From: Simiduia litorea
Lineage (GTDB): Bacteria; Pseudomonadota; Gammaproteobacteria; Pseudomonadales; Cellvibrionaceae
Length of the DNA: 64,000 nt
Reading direction: 5' to 3'
Assembly (NCBI RefSeq): GCF_042853465.1
Contig: NZ_AP031497.1
Span: 3,100,001-3,164,000, forward strand
Below the pieces are notes generated by a model that was not told the origin of the DNA, searched no databases, and saw only the letters and a list, made by a program, of their open reading frames with translations. The position numbers and the translations under genes were made by a program. Of this stretch, positions 1 through 9,530 are shown in pieces. Position 1 is the first letter of the stretch; each line of letters opens with the position of its first letter.

Positions 1-2042
1 GTCAGGCAGCTCGTTAGATATTGCTCATCGGTCAGGTTGCGCGCATGTAAACTGAGCGCCCAATGGCCTAATTGGTAACCCAACATAGCGTCGAACAAGG
101 TATAAGACGGCGTTTTGTAACGCAGGGTGTCGTTTTCCGAGACACTCGCACCCACGTGGCGGACCCCACCACCCAGCTTCAATCCACTGACAAGTTCGGG
201 TTGATAGTCCAGCCAAAGCGATGCCTGACGCTCGGGCGTGGCAGGCAGAGCAAAACCATTGGGGTCTTTTGCGTCTAGGGACGACAGCGCAGCCTGCACA
301 TAGAAGCCAGCCAAGCGCGCCTTAGCTTCAAGCTCCATGCCCTTCAGCGTTGAGATGCCTTGCTGTTGCGCCACATTGGCGGGCAAGCTATTAGGGTTAG
401 GCAAGTTGGATATTTCGATATCGAAGTAAGCTAGCGTAATCAGCGCCGGCACAGACTCGGGCTCGTACTTGATGCCTGTTTCATACTGGCGACTCTGTTC
501 AGGCTTTAAATGATCGCCATGGGTATCTACACCTATTACCGGCTTGAAGGACTCGGCATAGCTGATATAAGGCGCAAAACCATTATCGAAGTGATACAGC
601 AGCCCGGTACCAAAAGACGTAGCCTGATCAGTTTGTTCACTGCTGCCGACATCGTTGCGCACATCGTCTTGACGCACCCCCAGTGTAACTCGCCAATTAC
701 CGAAGCTGATGTGATCGTTCAGATACACACCCAAATCTTTCACCTGCTGCTCGGGGTTGTCCACGTACAAGGCGTCCATGATGGCCTGATCGGGCTGATT
801 GCCATACACGGGGTTGGCCAAATCGAGGGCCAGCGAGAAATCGCCTTGCAGTGCGCCGCCGTCATAATAGTAGGCGGTATTGTTATCTGTTTTTACCGCT
901 TGATACTGCACGCCGAGTATTAGCTCATGGTGAAAACTACCGGTGTCAAAATCGCCGCGCAAGCGCACATCTACAGCGCTTTGCTCAAATCGATTATCCG
1001 CTTGGTAAAAACTGCGCGGCACCGTGGTAGCCGTCGTCACTGGCGCTCCCACGATGTCGTTTAAGTAACGACTGTTACCGGCACCGGTAAAGACCGCCCA
1101 CGCTTGGTGATAGTCGGCTTCGCCCTCGCGCCACAACAGTGTGCCCTCGAGTGACAACACATCGGTCAGCGGTTGATGCATGAGGAAGGTCAACTGATTA
1201 GCTTGGGTGTCATAACGATTAAAGCCCGGTTCGCCCACATAGACATCTGAGTCGATGTAATCGCCATTGGCGAGCGGCTCGAGTGTGCCAATAACCGGGA
1301 TAAACTGAGAGGCCGTATCGCTTTTGGTATCCTGCATCATGCCAATCAGGGTGTAGCTAGCGCCCGATGCCGGTGCGTAGGTGAGCGAGGGCATCAAGAC
1401 GCGGGTGTTGTCTTCCACATACTCGACTTGCGAATCACTTTCGCGCGCCAAGGCCACCACGCGATAGAGCCACTCGCCCGAATCGGTGAGCGCACCGGTG
1501 AAGTCCGCCTGCAGTTGGGTGCGATCGTAGTTACCCAGCTCCACAGACAAGTGACCTGCAGTTTCGGCCTGCGGCGTTTTCGACACGTAGTTGACCAAGC
1601 CTCCGGGCGAGCCCTGCCCATAGAGCACCGACGCTGGTCCCTTCAACACTTCAACCTGCTCCATCGTGAACACTTCGGCGCGCGTGCTGTTGTAGCTGCC
1701 AAACAATTCCTGAATGGAGTCACGATAACGAGGAATATCCAACCCACGCGAGCGCACCCAGTCGCCTCGTGTCGCAAAGCCGTAGGCTTCTCCAGTGACG
1801 CCGGCCATATAGGTGGCGGCTTGCGAGAGATTCAATGCGCCCTTATCGGCAATCATATCGGCGGTTTCTATGGAAATAGAGCGAGCAGCCTCGGTGATGG
1901 GCGTATCAGATTTGGTGGCGCTGAAACGCGACTGTTTGGCAATGACGGTTACCGTCTCAATGGATGAATCGCGACTGTCAGCGGCAAATGTTGGGCTGCT
2001 GGCCAGCGCGCCGATGGTGACGGTAAGCAAACGAAGATGCAT
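1..2042 (-). CDS. TonB-dependent siderophore receptor (C-terminus cut by window edge)
   Basis: Outer-membrane receptor for a ferric siderophore. I translated the minus strand from the ATG at 2042 and found it open to base 1, about 680 residues. It starts with a short signal peptide ending near TFAAD. A TonB-box-like stretch and a plug domain follow, with VEVLKGPASVLYGQGSPGG near residue 130. The last visible residues, LHARNLTDEQYLTSC, match the end of FhuA/FoxA-type barrels, so only about 25-30 residues are missing. It diverges from the hydroxamate siderophore operon at 2514 and has a Fur-box-like site 27 bases upstream of its start. Import of the siderophore made by the neighbouring operon is the likely role; the exact ligand is inferred. 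Confidence 0.93.
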   Translation of the reverse strand, partial: MHLRLLTVTIGALASSPTFAADSRDSSIETVTVIAKQSRFSATKSDTPITEAARSISIETADMIADKGALNLSQAATYMAGVTGEAYGFATRGDWVRSRGLDIPRYRDSIQELFGSYNSTRAEVFTMEQVEVLKGPASVLYGQGSPGGLVNYVSKTPQAETAGHLSVELGNYDRTQLQADFTGALTDSGEWLYRVVALARESDSQVEYVEDNTRVLMPSLTYAPASGASYTLIGMMQDTKSDTASQFIPVIGTLEPLANGDYIDSDVYVGEPGFNRYDTQANQLTFLMHQPLTDVLSLEGTLLWREGEADYHQAWAVFTGAGNSRYLNDIVGAPVTTATTVPRSFYQADNRFEQSAVDVRLRGDFDTGSFHHELILGVQYQAVKTDNNTAYYYDGGALQGDFSLALDLANPVYGNQPDQAIMDALYVDNPEQQVKDLGVYLNDHISFGNWRVTLGVRQDDVRNDVGSSEQTDQATSFGTGLLYHFDNGFAPYISYAESFKPVIGVDTHGDHLKPEQSRQYETGIKYEPESVPALITLAYFDIEISNLPNPNSLPANVAQQQGISTLKGMELEAKARLAGFYVQAALSSLDAKDPNGFALPATPERQASLWLDYQPELVSGLKLGGGVRHVGASVSENDTLRYKTPSYTLFDAMLGYQLGHWALSLHARNLTDEQYLTSCL

Positions 2043-2068
2043 GGATACTCCAAAACTGTAGCGCTAAT

Positions 2069-2087
2069 GATAATGATTCGCATTATG
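2069..2087. promoter_or_regulatory. Fur-box-like site, receptor side
   Basis: The 19 bases GATAATGATTCGCATTATG match the classical Fur consensus (GATAATGATAATCATTATC) at 15 of 19 positions by my count. The site lies 27 bases upstream of the receptor start, where Fur would be expected to block the promoter when iron is plentiful. Confidence 0.75.
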
Positions 2088-2416
2088 CATACAATGCTGG
2101 CCGCCCACAAGCCGAATTACCCAATCGACATCCGTGCTACAACGCCCACCTGAACTTCGACAATCACCACCCAACCCAGGCGTCATTTCCGCGCTCATTT
2201 TTCAGCAGCAGACCGGGCAAGCTTGGGCGCACTCCACTGCTATCGCTCGACGGTGACGAACACCCACAAACGCTAGGTTGCACGGCATTGGCAGTCTACT
2301 GACCGACACCACAGGGGCGAGGCCAGCTAACGTGGCATGGCTGTACCAGTTAGCCTCAAGCAGCCACACCGCGCCATCACTGGCTTCTTAAGCTATCTTC
2401 ACATTAAAACTGAATA

Positions 2417-2435
2417 CTTATTGAGAATCATTATT
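2417..2435. promoter_or_regulatory. Fur-box-like site, biosynthesis operon side
   Basis: CTTATTGAGAATCATTATT matches the Fur consensus at 14 of 19 positions, with a perfect right half AATCATTAT. It lies about 80 bases before the monooxygenase start, in an AT-rich stretch that probably holds the promoter of the siderophore operon. Confidence 0.7.
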
Positions 2436-2513
2436 ATTTATATTAGCGTTTAATAAATATTTACCGAGAAGCTAACCGCGCCGGCCAAAGGCCCGCCGCA
2501 ATCAGGAGATCTT

Positions 2514-3848
2514 ATGCAGCCACATGTGCACGACTTTGTTGGTATCGGACTGGGGCCCTTTAATCTGGGCTTAGCCTGTCTGTCTTCGAGCATTGAGTCA
2601 TTAGATTGTCTGTTCCTTGAACGCAAACCCGAATTCAGCTGGCACCCAGGCCTAATGCTAGAAGCCGCTCATCTCCAAACACCTTTCATGGCCGATCTGG
2701 TCACCATGGCAGATCCCACCCACCCTTTAAGTTTTCTCAATTACGTCAAGCAACAGGGACGACTTTATTCATTTTATATTCGGGAAAATTTTTTCCTGAT
2801 GCGAAGAGAATTTAATCAGTATTGCCAATGGGCCGCGAGTCAAATCAACAATGTGCGCTACAACCAAAACGTGGTGAACATCGAATACGACGAGCCCAAT
2901 GCTCTCTACCGAATTAAAGCTGAGCACACGAAAACCCACCTAATCACTGAAATATTAACTCGCCGTTTAGTGCTCGGTACTGGGCCTGTGCCGAACCTGC
3001 CTGCACCCTGCACCAAACCGCGAGACAACATTATTCACAGTGCAGATTACTTGTTCAAAAAATCGGAGTTGCAAAAGCAAAATAGCATTACGGTGGTGGG
3101 CAGCGGCCAAAGCGCCGCGGAAATTTTTTACGATCTACTACAAGACATCGACAGCAAAGGTTATCAGCTGAATTGGATCACGCGCTCGCCGCGCATTTTC
3201 CCGCTGGAATATACCAAGATCACGCTCGAGATGACCTCGCCCGATTATGTGGACTATTTCCACCAACTCGCACCCAATACTCGGGCAAAGTTGCTCAAAC
3301 AGCAGAACGGTTTGTATAAAGGTATTAACAGCGAATTAATCAACGCGATTTACGATTTAATGTACGTAAAGCAACTCAACGGTCCGCTAGATGCGCGCAT
3401 CACCACCAATACATCGTTGCAATTAGTGCGCGATATTCCCGACGGAATCAAATTAACCTTTCTACAAGAAGAGCAAGACCAAGCCTTCGAAATCGACACC
3501 CAATTTGTGGTTATGGCCACAGGTTATAAATACCGACTACCAAAATTTATCCGCGCCATTGCCGAACACATTAATTGGGAGGCTCCGGGCCGCTTCGCCG
3601 TCGATCGCAACTACTGCATCGACTCGCGTAAAACTCTATTCGTGCAAAACGCCGAGCTGCACAGCCATGGCTTTGCCACGCCCGATCTCGGCATGGCCAG
3701 CTATCGCAACAGCTGCATCTTGCGCGAAATTATGGGCTACGCGCCCTACGCCATCGAAGAGCGCATCGCGTTCCAAACGTTCACCGCCCGCCCCTCTCAA
3801 GCCAGCGCCTTTACCTACGCACTGACGCCACAGGAGGCGCGCGCCTAA
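2514..3848 (+). CDS. L-lysine/ornithine or diamine N-monooxygenase of siderophore synthesis
   Basis: Flavin- and NADPH-dependent N-hydroxylase of 444 residues, the normal length for the IucD/PvdA/AlcA/PubA family. Visible motifs are the FAD-binding GIGLGPFNLGLA near residue 11, the NADPH-binding VVGSGQSAAEIF near residue 193, and the C-terminal ATGY at about residue 337. It N-hydroxylates an amine to make the hydroxamate precursor. First gene of the operon, with AGGAG before the ATG; the next gene starts at the base after its stop. The partner synthetase suggests putrescine or cadaverine as substrate rather than lysine or ornithine. That choice is inference, as no decarboxylase is in the operon. 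Confidence 0.92.
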   Translation: MQPHVHDFVGIGLGPFNLGLACLSSSIESLDCLFLERKPEFSWHPGLMLEAAHLQTPFMADLVTMADPTHPLSFLNYVKQQGRLYSFYIRENFFLMRREFNQYCQWAASQINNVRYNQNVVNIEYDEPNALYRIKAEHTKTHLITEILTRRLVLGTGPVPNLPAPCTKPRDNIIHSADYLFKKSELQKQNSITVVGSGQSAAEIFYDLLQDIDSKGYQLNWITRSPRIFPLEYTKITLEMTSPDYVDYFHQLAPNTRAKLLKQQNGLYKGINSELINAIYDLMYVKQLNGPLDARITTNTSLQLVRDIPDGIKLTFLQEEQDQAFEIDTQFVVMATGYKYRLPKFIRAIAEHINWEAPGRFAVDRNYCIDSRKTLFVQNAELHSHGFATPDLGMASYRNSCILREIMGYAPYAIEERIAFQTFTARPSQASAFTYALTPQEARA

Positions 3849-5090
3849 ATGTCGTTAAAACACACTTTAATTTTACTGACGCTGGTTTCAGTTATCGCCG
3901 ACACCATGCTGTTGCCGTTTTACCCGCAGTTTTTTTCCCAAGTGTTTGCCGAATCCAGCGCCACTCACGTGGGTGCATACATCGCCGCCTGTTGCTTTAC
4001 TGTGATGACAGCATTTCCGCTCTGGGCCAAAGTCGCGCGCTACGTAAACGAAGTGCACTTGTGGATTTACACCCAAATTGCCGCCGGTTGCCTAGGCTTA
4101 TATTGCGCGCAAGTCGATTCATTGGTGAACTTTTGGATTGCTTCGCAGCTCATGCTGGTATTTAAAGCCAGCTACTTGTTGATCTACCCCTATGTACTGC
4201 GCTTGGAAGAAAAAGACAAACACCTCAACGTCGCTGGCTTGTTTTCCGTGTTGGTGCACTTCGGCGCAATCGGCGGCGCGCTCGTTGGCGGTTTAGCGCT
4301 GCAATTTTTTTCCGCACAATCGGTGTATTACGTCATGGCTGGCTCAGACGCACTGCAAGTGCTTATTTGCCTCTGGCTGGTGATGGCATTAAAACTACCT
4401 CTCAGAAACACATCATCGTCGGCCACACTGGGTGCTGAACACCTGATTGTACATGCTCGAGCGCCGTTGATGTCTGCCTGGGTGCTGCGCGTCTCGCTGG
4501 TGTCTATGGTGTTTTATTTCAGCGCCTTTTTAGCGCGCCCCTACTTTTCACTGTATTGGGAAATGATTAGTGGCACGGATCAAAAACTTATCAGCGCCTT
4601 GGTCTATAGCATTCCGGCCTGGATTGCCTTGGGTTGTTTATGGTTCAACCACAACGCCAAAGGACCGCAGAATCATTTTCAAAAAATTGTGTTGGGCTCT
4701 GCCGTCGCATTGATGGGGTTGATCCTACAGGGCGCAGGCCATGAGCTAGCCATTGTGATTGGACGCTGTTTGTTCGGCTATGGCTTGTACCAAATTATGG
4801 TGCGCTTAGAGGTCATCCTGTTTGAGCGCAGCGATCCTGCGAACTACGCCTCCGATTTCAGCAAGATTCACTTTTTTCAAAATTTGGGTGTAATAGCGGC
4901 GAGCTTTGCAGTGGGGTACATCGTCGACGGCCTAGGCTTGGTGTACACCTTTGCAGCGTCCTTTGCAGGCTTCGCGATAGCCCTCGCGCTGTTTTACACC
5001 CTGTTCAAAACTCAATCGACCACCGAACCCACGGACACATCAATAAACGCCAATACTAACCTCGAATTAAGTGGTGCTACCCATGACTGA
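3849..5090 (+). CDS. MFS transporter, probable siderophore exporter
   Basis: A 413-residue major facilitator protein with about 12 hydrophobic segments, starting with a membrane span from residue 5 (HTLILLTLVSVIADTMLLPF). Its start directly follows the stop of the monooxygenase gene and its end overlaps the synthetase start by 8 bases, so translation is probably coupled. MFS proteins such as AlcS in the alcaligin cluster sit in the same place and export the finished siderophore. Export of the hydroxamate is therefore the likely job, though uptake of ferri-siderophore cannot be excluded from sequence. Confidence 0.83.
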   Translation: MSLKHTLILLTLVSVIADTMLLPFYPQFFSQVFAESSATHVGAYIAACCFTVMTAFPLWAKVARYVNEVHLWIYTQIAAGCLGLYCAQVDSLVNFWIASQLMLVFKASYLLIYPYVLRLEEKDKHLNVAGLFSVLVHFGAIGGALVGGLALQFFSAQSVYYVMAGSDALQVLICLWLVMALKLPLRNTSSSATLGAEHLIVHARAPLMSAWVLRVSLVSMVFYFSAFLARPYFSLYWEMISGTDQKLISALVYSIPAWIALGCLWFNHNAKGPQNHFQKIVLGSAVALMGLILQGAGHELAIVIGRCLFGYGLYQIMVRLEVILFERSDPANYASDFSKIHFFQNLGVIAASFAVGYIVDGLGLVYTFAASFAGFAIALALFYTLFKTQSTTEPTDTSINANTNLELSGATHD

Positions 5091-7545
5091 ATCTTTTCAC
5101 TTCGCCACCGGCCTAGGAACTATTACCTTTGCGCCCTTCAACCCCGACACCGATCATCTATTGATTCAGCCTTGGGTCAGCCAAGCTTACGCCGCCTACT
5201 GGGGTATGCAGAATCAAACGGCTGCAGAGGTACAGGCGAATTATCGCGCGCTTCTGGACAAACCGAAGGTGGGTGTTTTTCTTGGCCTGATCGATGGCAC
5301 GCCAAAATTTTTGATAGAGCGTTACGCGGTAGAAACCGACCCCATCGCCGCGTGCTACCGGGTGGCGCCCGGCGATCTAGGTATGCACCTGTTGATCGCC
5401 CCAACGAGCCAACCGGTGCACGGTTTTTCGCGCGCGGTGATGCAATCTGTAATGGCTTTTTTGTTCGCCGACGCTCGGGTGCAGCGCGTGGTGGTAGAGC
5501 CGGATTACCGCAACAAAAAAATTCATCAATTGAATAAATACGTGGGGTTTTTCCACTCTCAGCGGATTCAACTGGGCGAGAAAACCGCCTACCTAGCCAC
5601 CTGCAACCGCGAACAATTTAGCGCCGCCATGGCGGTTGCAAAACGCTTGTCTTCACCGGAGGTCTTCGCACACATAACGCACGCGCAGGCCGGTGGCCCA
5701 CAGGCCATGCTTGCGCAACCGGCGCTGGCCGCCGAGTCGCTCACGCCCGAGATATGGGCGCGGGTAAATCGCCATCTAGTGCGCAAGGCGCTGGCCGAAC
5801 TGGCCCATGAACGGGTCATACAACCCACGCCCTTGACGGTCGAGCAAGATGACCAAGGATATCAACTGTCAGTGGACACCCCGGGTGTCGTATACCAGTT
5901 CAAAGCCCGCCGCCTAGCGCTCGATCACTGGCTGATAGACACCGACAGTATTGAGCGCCAGATCGAAGGCGAACCGGCTGCGCTGGATGCCATTGCCTTC
6001 ATTCTGGACATCCGCACACAGCTCGGCATCGCCAAAGAGCGTTTCCCCATTTACTTGGAAGAAATTACCAGCACTCTGTGCAGTGCTGCCTACAAACAAC
6101 ACAAGCCTCATCTCAGCGCCGCGCAATTAGCGCTGGCAGACTTCCAACGTATCGAAGCTGAGATGACCGAGGGGCACCCTTGCTTCATCGCCAACAATGG
6201 TCGCATCGGTTTCGATGCCCCGGATTATCGCGCTTATGCACCCGAGGCTCACGCGCCCATTACACTACTGTGGTTGGCCGCACATAAATCCCGCGCCCAC
6301 TTCGCGTCGGTGCCGGATTTAAGTGTCGAACAATTATTTGCCGAAGAGTTGGATGTGGGCACGCGCGAACACTTCCAGCAAGAGCTAACACGCCGAGGGC
6401 TAGAGCCCGAGCACTATTGGTTAATGCCGGTGCACCCATGGCAATGGTTTAACAAATTAGCCAGTGTTTATGCACCCGAGCTCGCGGCAAATAATCTGGT
6501 GCTTTTGGGTTATGGCGACGATGCCTATAACGCCCAACAATCTATCCGCACGTTTTTCAACGCTAGCCAACCGCACAAACGCTATGTAAAAACCGCGCTA
6601 TCCATCCTCAACATGGGTTTTATGCGCGGCCTATCGGCTTACTACATGCGCGCCACACCGGCCATTAATCAGTGGCTGCGAGAGCTCGTCGATCAAGACG
6701 CATATTTACAATCACTCGGCTTCGACATGCTGCGCGAAGTGGCGTCGGTGGGCTATGACATACCCTATTACGATCGCGCGCTAGTGGGCGACAACCCCTA
6801 CCGCCGAATGCTCGCCGCGCTCTGGCGGGAAAACCCCACCCAGCGGTTGCAACCTGGGCAGCGCCTGATGACCATGGCGGCCTTCCTGCACGTTGACGAA
6901 CACAACGACGCTCTGCTGCCCGCGTTAATTCAAGCCTCGGGTCTGCCTGTGAAACAGTGGTTAAAGCACTACCTACGCGCCTACCTGACACCGCTGCTGC
7001 ACTGCTTCTATCGCTACCAATTAGTGTTCATGCCGCACGGCGAAAACCTCATTATGATTCTCGAACATCACGTCCCGGTAGGTGTGTTCATGAAAGACAT
7101 CGGCGAAGAAATTTGCCTGCAAAATAGCGACATGTCTCTGCCCGACGAAGTCGCCCGCATTGCTATCTCGCTACCGCAGGACATGGAATCGCTGGCAATT
7201 TTTACCGATGTTTTCGACTGCTATTTCCGTTTCATGGCGGCTATTCTGGATGAGCACACACCCTGCACTCACACCGACTTCTGGCGCACAGTGGCCGAAT
7301 GTGTGTATGCCTACCAAGACGAATTTCCCGAGCTAGCACAGCAGTATCAAGCCAACGATTTGTTTGCGGCCGACTTTTCCCTGTCTTGCTTGAATCGCCT
7401 GCAGCTGAAGAACAATTTGCAAATGGTCAATCTGGAAAACCCAGCCGACAGCCTAACTTTTTCCGGTCGCCTGACAAATCCGCTGGCGCAGTTTCGGCGC
7501 CCTGCCGTGATTCAGGAAAAGCAAACTGAAGCCGAGCACGCCTAA
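5083..7545 (+). CDS. Fused siderophore acyltransferase - IucA/IucC NIS synthetase
   Basis: Two-domain enzyme of about 820 residues. Residues 1-190 form a GNAT-type acyl-CoA transferase of the AlcB/IucB kind, with GDLGMHLLIAP followed by VVVEPDYRNKKIHQLNKYVGF. The rest is an NRPS-independent (IucA/IucC) synthetase with GHPCFIANNGRIGF, MPVHPWQWF, KTALSILNMGFMRGLS and MPHGENLIMILEHHVP. These motifs match type C synthetases (AlcC, DesD, PubC, BibC), which join hydroxamate-carboxylate units head to tail. The same fusion is known for BibC of Aliivibrio salmonicida. I chose the ATG at 5083 over a GTG at 5071; it overlaps the exporter gene by 8 bases. A succinyl-CoA donor is inferred from the family. 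Confidence 0.9.
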   Translation: MTESFHFATGLGTITFAPFNPDTDHLLIQPWVSQAYAAYWGMQNQTAAEVQANYRALLDKPKVGVFLGLIDGTPKFLIERYAVETDPIAACYRVAPGDLGMHLLIAPTSQPVHGFSRAVMQSVMAFLFADARVQRVVVEPDYRNKKIHQLNKYVGFFHSQRIQLGEKTAYLATCNREQFSAAMAVAKRLSSPEVFAHITHAQAGGPQAMLAQPALAAESLTPEIWARVNRHLVRKALAELAHERVIQPTPLTVEQDDQGYQLSVDTPGVVYQFKARRLALDHWLIDTDSIERQIEGEPAALDAIAFILDIRTQLGIAKERFPIYLEEITSTLCSAAYKQHKPHLSAAQLALADFQRIEAEMTEGHPCFIANNGRIGFDAPDYRAYAPEAHAPITLLWLAAHKSRAHFASVPDLSVEQLFAEELDVGTREHFQQELTRRGLEPEHYWLMPVHPWQWFNKLASVYAPELAANNLVLLGYGDDAYNAQQSIRTFFNASQPHKRYVKTALSILNMGFMRGLSAYYMRATPAINQWLRELVDQDAYLQSLGFDMLREVASVGYDIPYYDRALVGDNPYRRMLAALWRENPTQRLQPGQRLMTMAAFLHVDEHNDALLPALIQASGLPVKQWLKHYLRAYLTPLLHCFYRYQLVFMPHGENLIMILEHHVPVGVFMKDIGEEICLQNSDMSLPDEVARIAISLPQDMESLAIFTDVFDCYFRFMAAILDEHTPCTHTDFWRTVAECVYAYQDEFPELAQQYQANDLFAADFSLSCLNRLQLKNNLQMVNLENPADSLTFSGRLTNPLAQFRRPAVIQEKQTEAEHA

Positions 7546-8334
7546 GTGACACGTCGCTCGCTACAGCCAACCTCGCCCACACAGCAGCTGGCAAGCTTCG
7601 CACTAGCGATGCACCCAGCGCTGCAGTGGCTTGACCTCGGCCGCAGCTTTTACCTACATCAATGGGACACCAGCGGGCAATTAAAACAATTGCTCGCCCA
7701 TTGTCAGGCGAGTTACCCAAACGCGCGCGCGGACTACTGGCCAACGCGGGTGTGGCGCCAACTGATTTGGCAGCCGGTGTACTTGAGCGTGGCAGCCGTG
7801 CACGGGCTTGGATTGCAGGTGTCTGCGATTCAGCTGGAACAAGTGATCGTCCGTGATTCGGTGACCGGCTACCGGTGGTTACAAGAACCCCAAGCCGCGG
7901 CCGATGAGAATCTCGCGTTACAACAAACCGCCAGCGCGCTGGCTCATTTCACCCAGCAGCTACTGCAACTGTTTAACCGGCAGACCCGCGTCAGCGCGGC
8001 TAACTGCCGAGGCTTGGTGGCCGATTGCATTTTCTTTGCCCTAGCGGCATTGCAGCCGCTGTTGGGTCGTGAGCCTATTTGGCTGGCTAACACTGGCGCG
8101 CGCTGGTGTGCAGCAGCCCAGCTGCAAGACCGCCGTGGGCGACCACTTAGCCAATGGCAGCTAGAGCATAGCCAAGCGGGGCAGTTGTTAAGTAAATCCT
8201 GCTGCAAATCGTTTTTGGTGGACGAGCAGCGCTATTGCGGCAATTGCCCACTGGGAACAGCCCGGCGTCAAGCCCAAGCCTCTATCCCAACGCCAACCTA
8301 TACCCCAAAAACACAAGACCAGCCACAAGGCTAA
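7546..8334 (+). CDS. FhuF-like ferric-siderophore reductase
   Basis: A 262-residue protein that starts with GTG immediately after the synthetase stop. Near the C-terminus, about residues 224-237, it has the spaced cysteines CC-x10-C-x2-C, the unusual [2Fe-2S] ligand pattern of FhuF. The rest is helical and weakly conserved, as usual for the family. FhuF-type proteins act in the cytoplasm and reduce ferric hydroxamates after import to release ferrous iron. The place in the operon supports that role. High glutamine and alanine content, no membrane span. Confidence 0.85.
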   Translation: MTRRSLQPTSPTQQLASFALAMHPALQWLDLGRSFYLHQWDTSGQLKQLLAHCQASYPNARADYWPTRVWRQLIWQPVYLSVAAVHGLGLQVSAIQLEQVIVRDSVTGYRWLQEPQAAADENLALQQTASALAHFTQQLLQLFNRQTRVSAANCRGLVADCIFFALAALQPLLGREPIWLANTGARWCAAAQLQDRRGRPLSQWQLEHSQAGQLLSKSCCKSFLVDEQRYCGNCPLGTARRQAQASIPTPTYTPKTQDQPQG

Positions 8335-8359
8335 TTACTCGGATTTTTAAGGAACTGAC

Positions 8360-9499
8360 ATGTCGACAACAACCCCGATAACTCGGCGCGTAGCCGCTGT
8401 AGATCTCGGCCGAGGCCTCGCCGTTTTGCTCATGATTCCGGTGCATACTCTGTGGATGTATGCCGACAAAGCGGTCCAAACGGATGCTTGGCTCGGCCAT
8501 CTGGTGCACTTCATCGGTAAAGGCAGCGCCGCCTTTCTGATTTGCATGGGCATATCACTGGTACTGGCGCGCAATCAATCGGCCCGCTATTTACTGCTTC
8601 GTGGCATCCAAATATTAGCGCTCGGGTTTCTCTTGAATGCCTGTAAGTTTGTGATACCCACTGCACTCGGCCTTTTACCCGAGGCATTTATTCAGGCCTA
8701 TGGTTGGCACATGCCGCTCGATACCGCGCAATATACCTACCTGCTGCTCACCGGTGATATTTTGCAATTGGCCGGCGCCACCTTGTTGCTTCTGTCGGCA
8801 CTACAACCTTGGTTACACAACAAAACCGCGATGCTCGCCCTCGCGCTGACCATAGCTGCCAGTGCCAAGTTATTGGCTGGCCTTCAACTGGGCATTTCGG
8901 GTGTCGACTATGTGTTAAGGCTCGTCTTTTCAGCGAGTTGGCAGGTGTATTTTCCCGTTTTTCCTTGGGCGAGTTTTATTTTCTTTGGCCTGTTTCTGGG
9001 TATTCATTTGCGACAAAACCAGAATAATCAGGGCAACGATACTGAACAGCTCAACCGCCTACCATGGATAGCGGTGCCCATGTTGGTTATTGGCGGCGCG
9101 CTTTGCTATAGCAATTTTGCCTATCACTTTGGCGACTTTTTCCACCTAGGGCCGGGTGGTGTTTTCTATTTACTGGGCATAAATTTGCTGCTGTTATGGT
9201 GCATCAATAAAGTCGCCCTGCGCGGCATCAACAATCGCTTCGTGCAATGGCTTAACTACTGCAGCCGACGAGTCACCAGTCTGTATTTTATTCAGTGGAC
9301 CGTCATCTGCTGGGGCATGAGTGTGATCGGTTATCAAACCCTCAATACGCACCAAACCTGCGCGGCCATGCTCGCCAGTATCGCGCTCACCTTTGCCATT
9401 CAACGTCTTGTTGATCTCGCCAAGCAGCGTCGCCCAGCCAACAAAAACACACCGTTTTCAGCGCCAGAGACAATCATCAAACCAGACCCAGCCTCGTGA
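8360..9499 (+). CDS. DUF1624/HGSNAT-like membrane acyltransferase-family protein
   Basis: A multi-pass inner-membrane protein of 379 residues with about 10 hydrophobic segments. The N-terminal AAVDLGRGLAVLLMIPVHT resembles the start of the DUF1624 family (heparan-alpha-glucosaminide N-acetyltransferase catalytic domain), followed by a GKGSAAFLICMGISL span. It has AAGGA before its ATG, lies 25 bases after fhuF and ends the siderophore operon. Family members are thought to transfer acyl groups across the membrane. A role in tailoring or handling the siderophore is suggested only by position; no substrate can be read from sequence. Confidence 0.65.
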   Translation: MSTTTPITRRVAAVDLGRGLAVLLMIPVHTLWMYADKAVQTDAWLGHLVHFIGKGSAAFLICMGISLVLARNQSARYLLLRGIQILALGFLLNACKFVIPTALGLLPEAFIQAYGWHMPLDTAQYTYLLLTGDILQLAGATLLLLSALQPWLHNKTAMLALALTIAASAKLLAGLQLGISGVDYVLRLVFSASWQVYFPVFPWASFIFFGLFLGIHLRQNQNNQGNDTEQLNRLPWIAVPMLVIGGALCYSNFAYHFGDFFHLGPGGVFYLLGINLLLLWCINKVALRGINNRFVQWLNYCSRRVTSLYFIQWTVICWGMSVIGYQTLNTHQTCAAMLASIALTFAIQRLVDLAKQRRPANKNTPFSAPETIIKPDPAS

Positions 9500-9530
9500 C
9501 ACTCTGAAGCGGTGCTAGCCCACTGCTGAT

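Larger units (their letters stand above)
2043..2513. other. Divergent intergenic region with two Fur-like sites
   Basis: This 471-base gap separates the receptor gene from the siderophore operon. It carries one Fur-like site near each gene, listed separately. The middle, about 2100-2400, is GC-rich with several short cysteine-poor reading frames and no convincing gene. A good Shine-Dalgarno, AGGAG, sits just before the ATG at 2514. Confidence 0.7.

Noticed and set aside
1428..1967. Plus-strand open frame of 179 codons
   Set aside because: It is opposite the plug domain of the siderophore receptor, which is the real gene; the shadow reads as low-complexity.
2514..9499. Aerobactin biosynthesis locus
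   Set aside because: Aerobactin needs two NIS synthetases and citrate; only one, of type C, is present.
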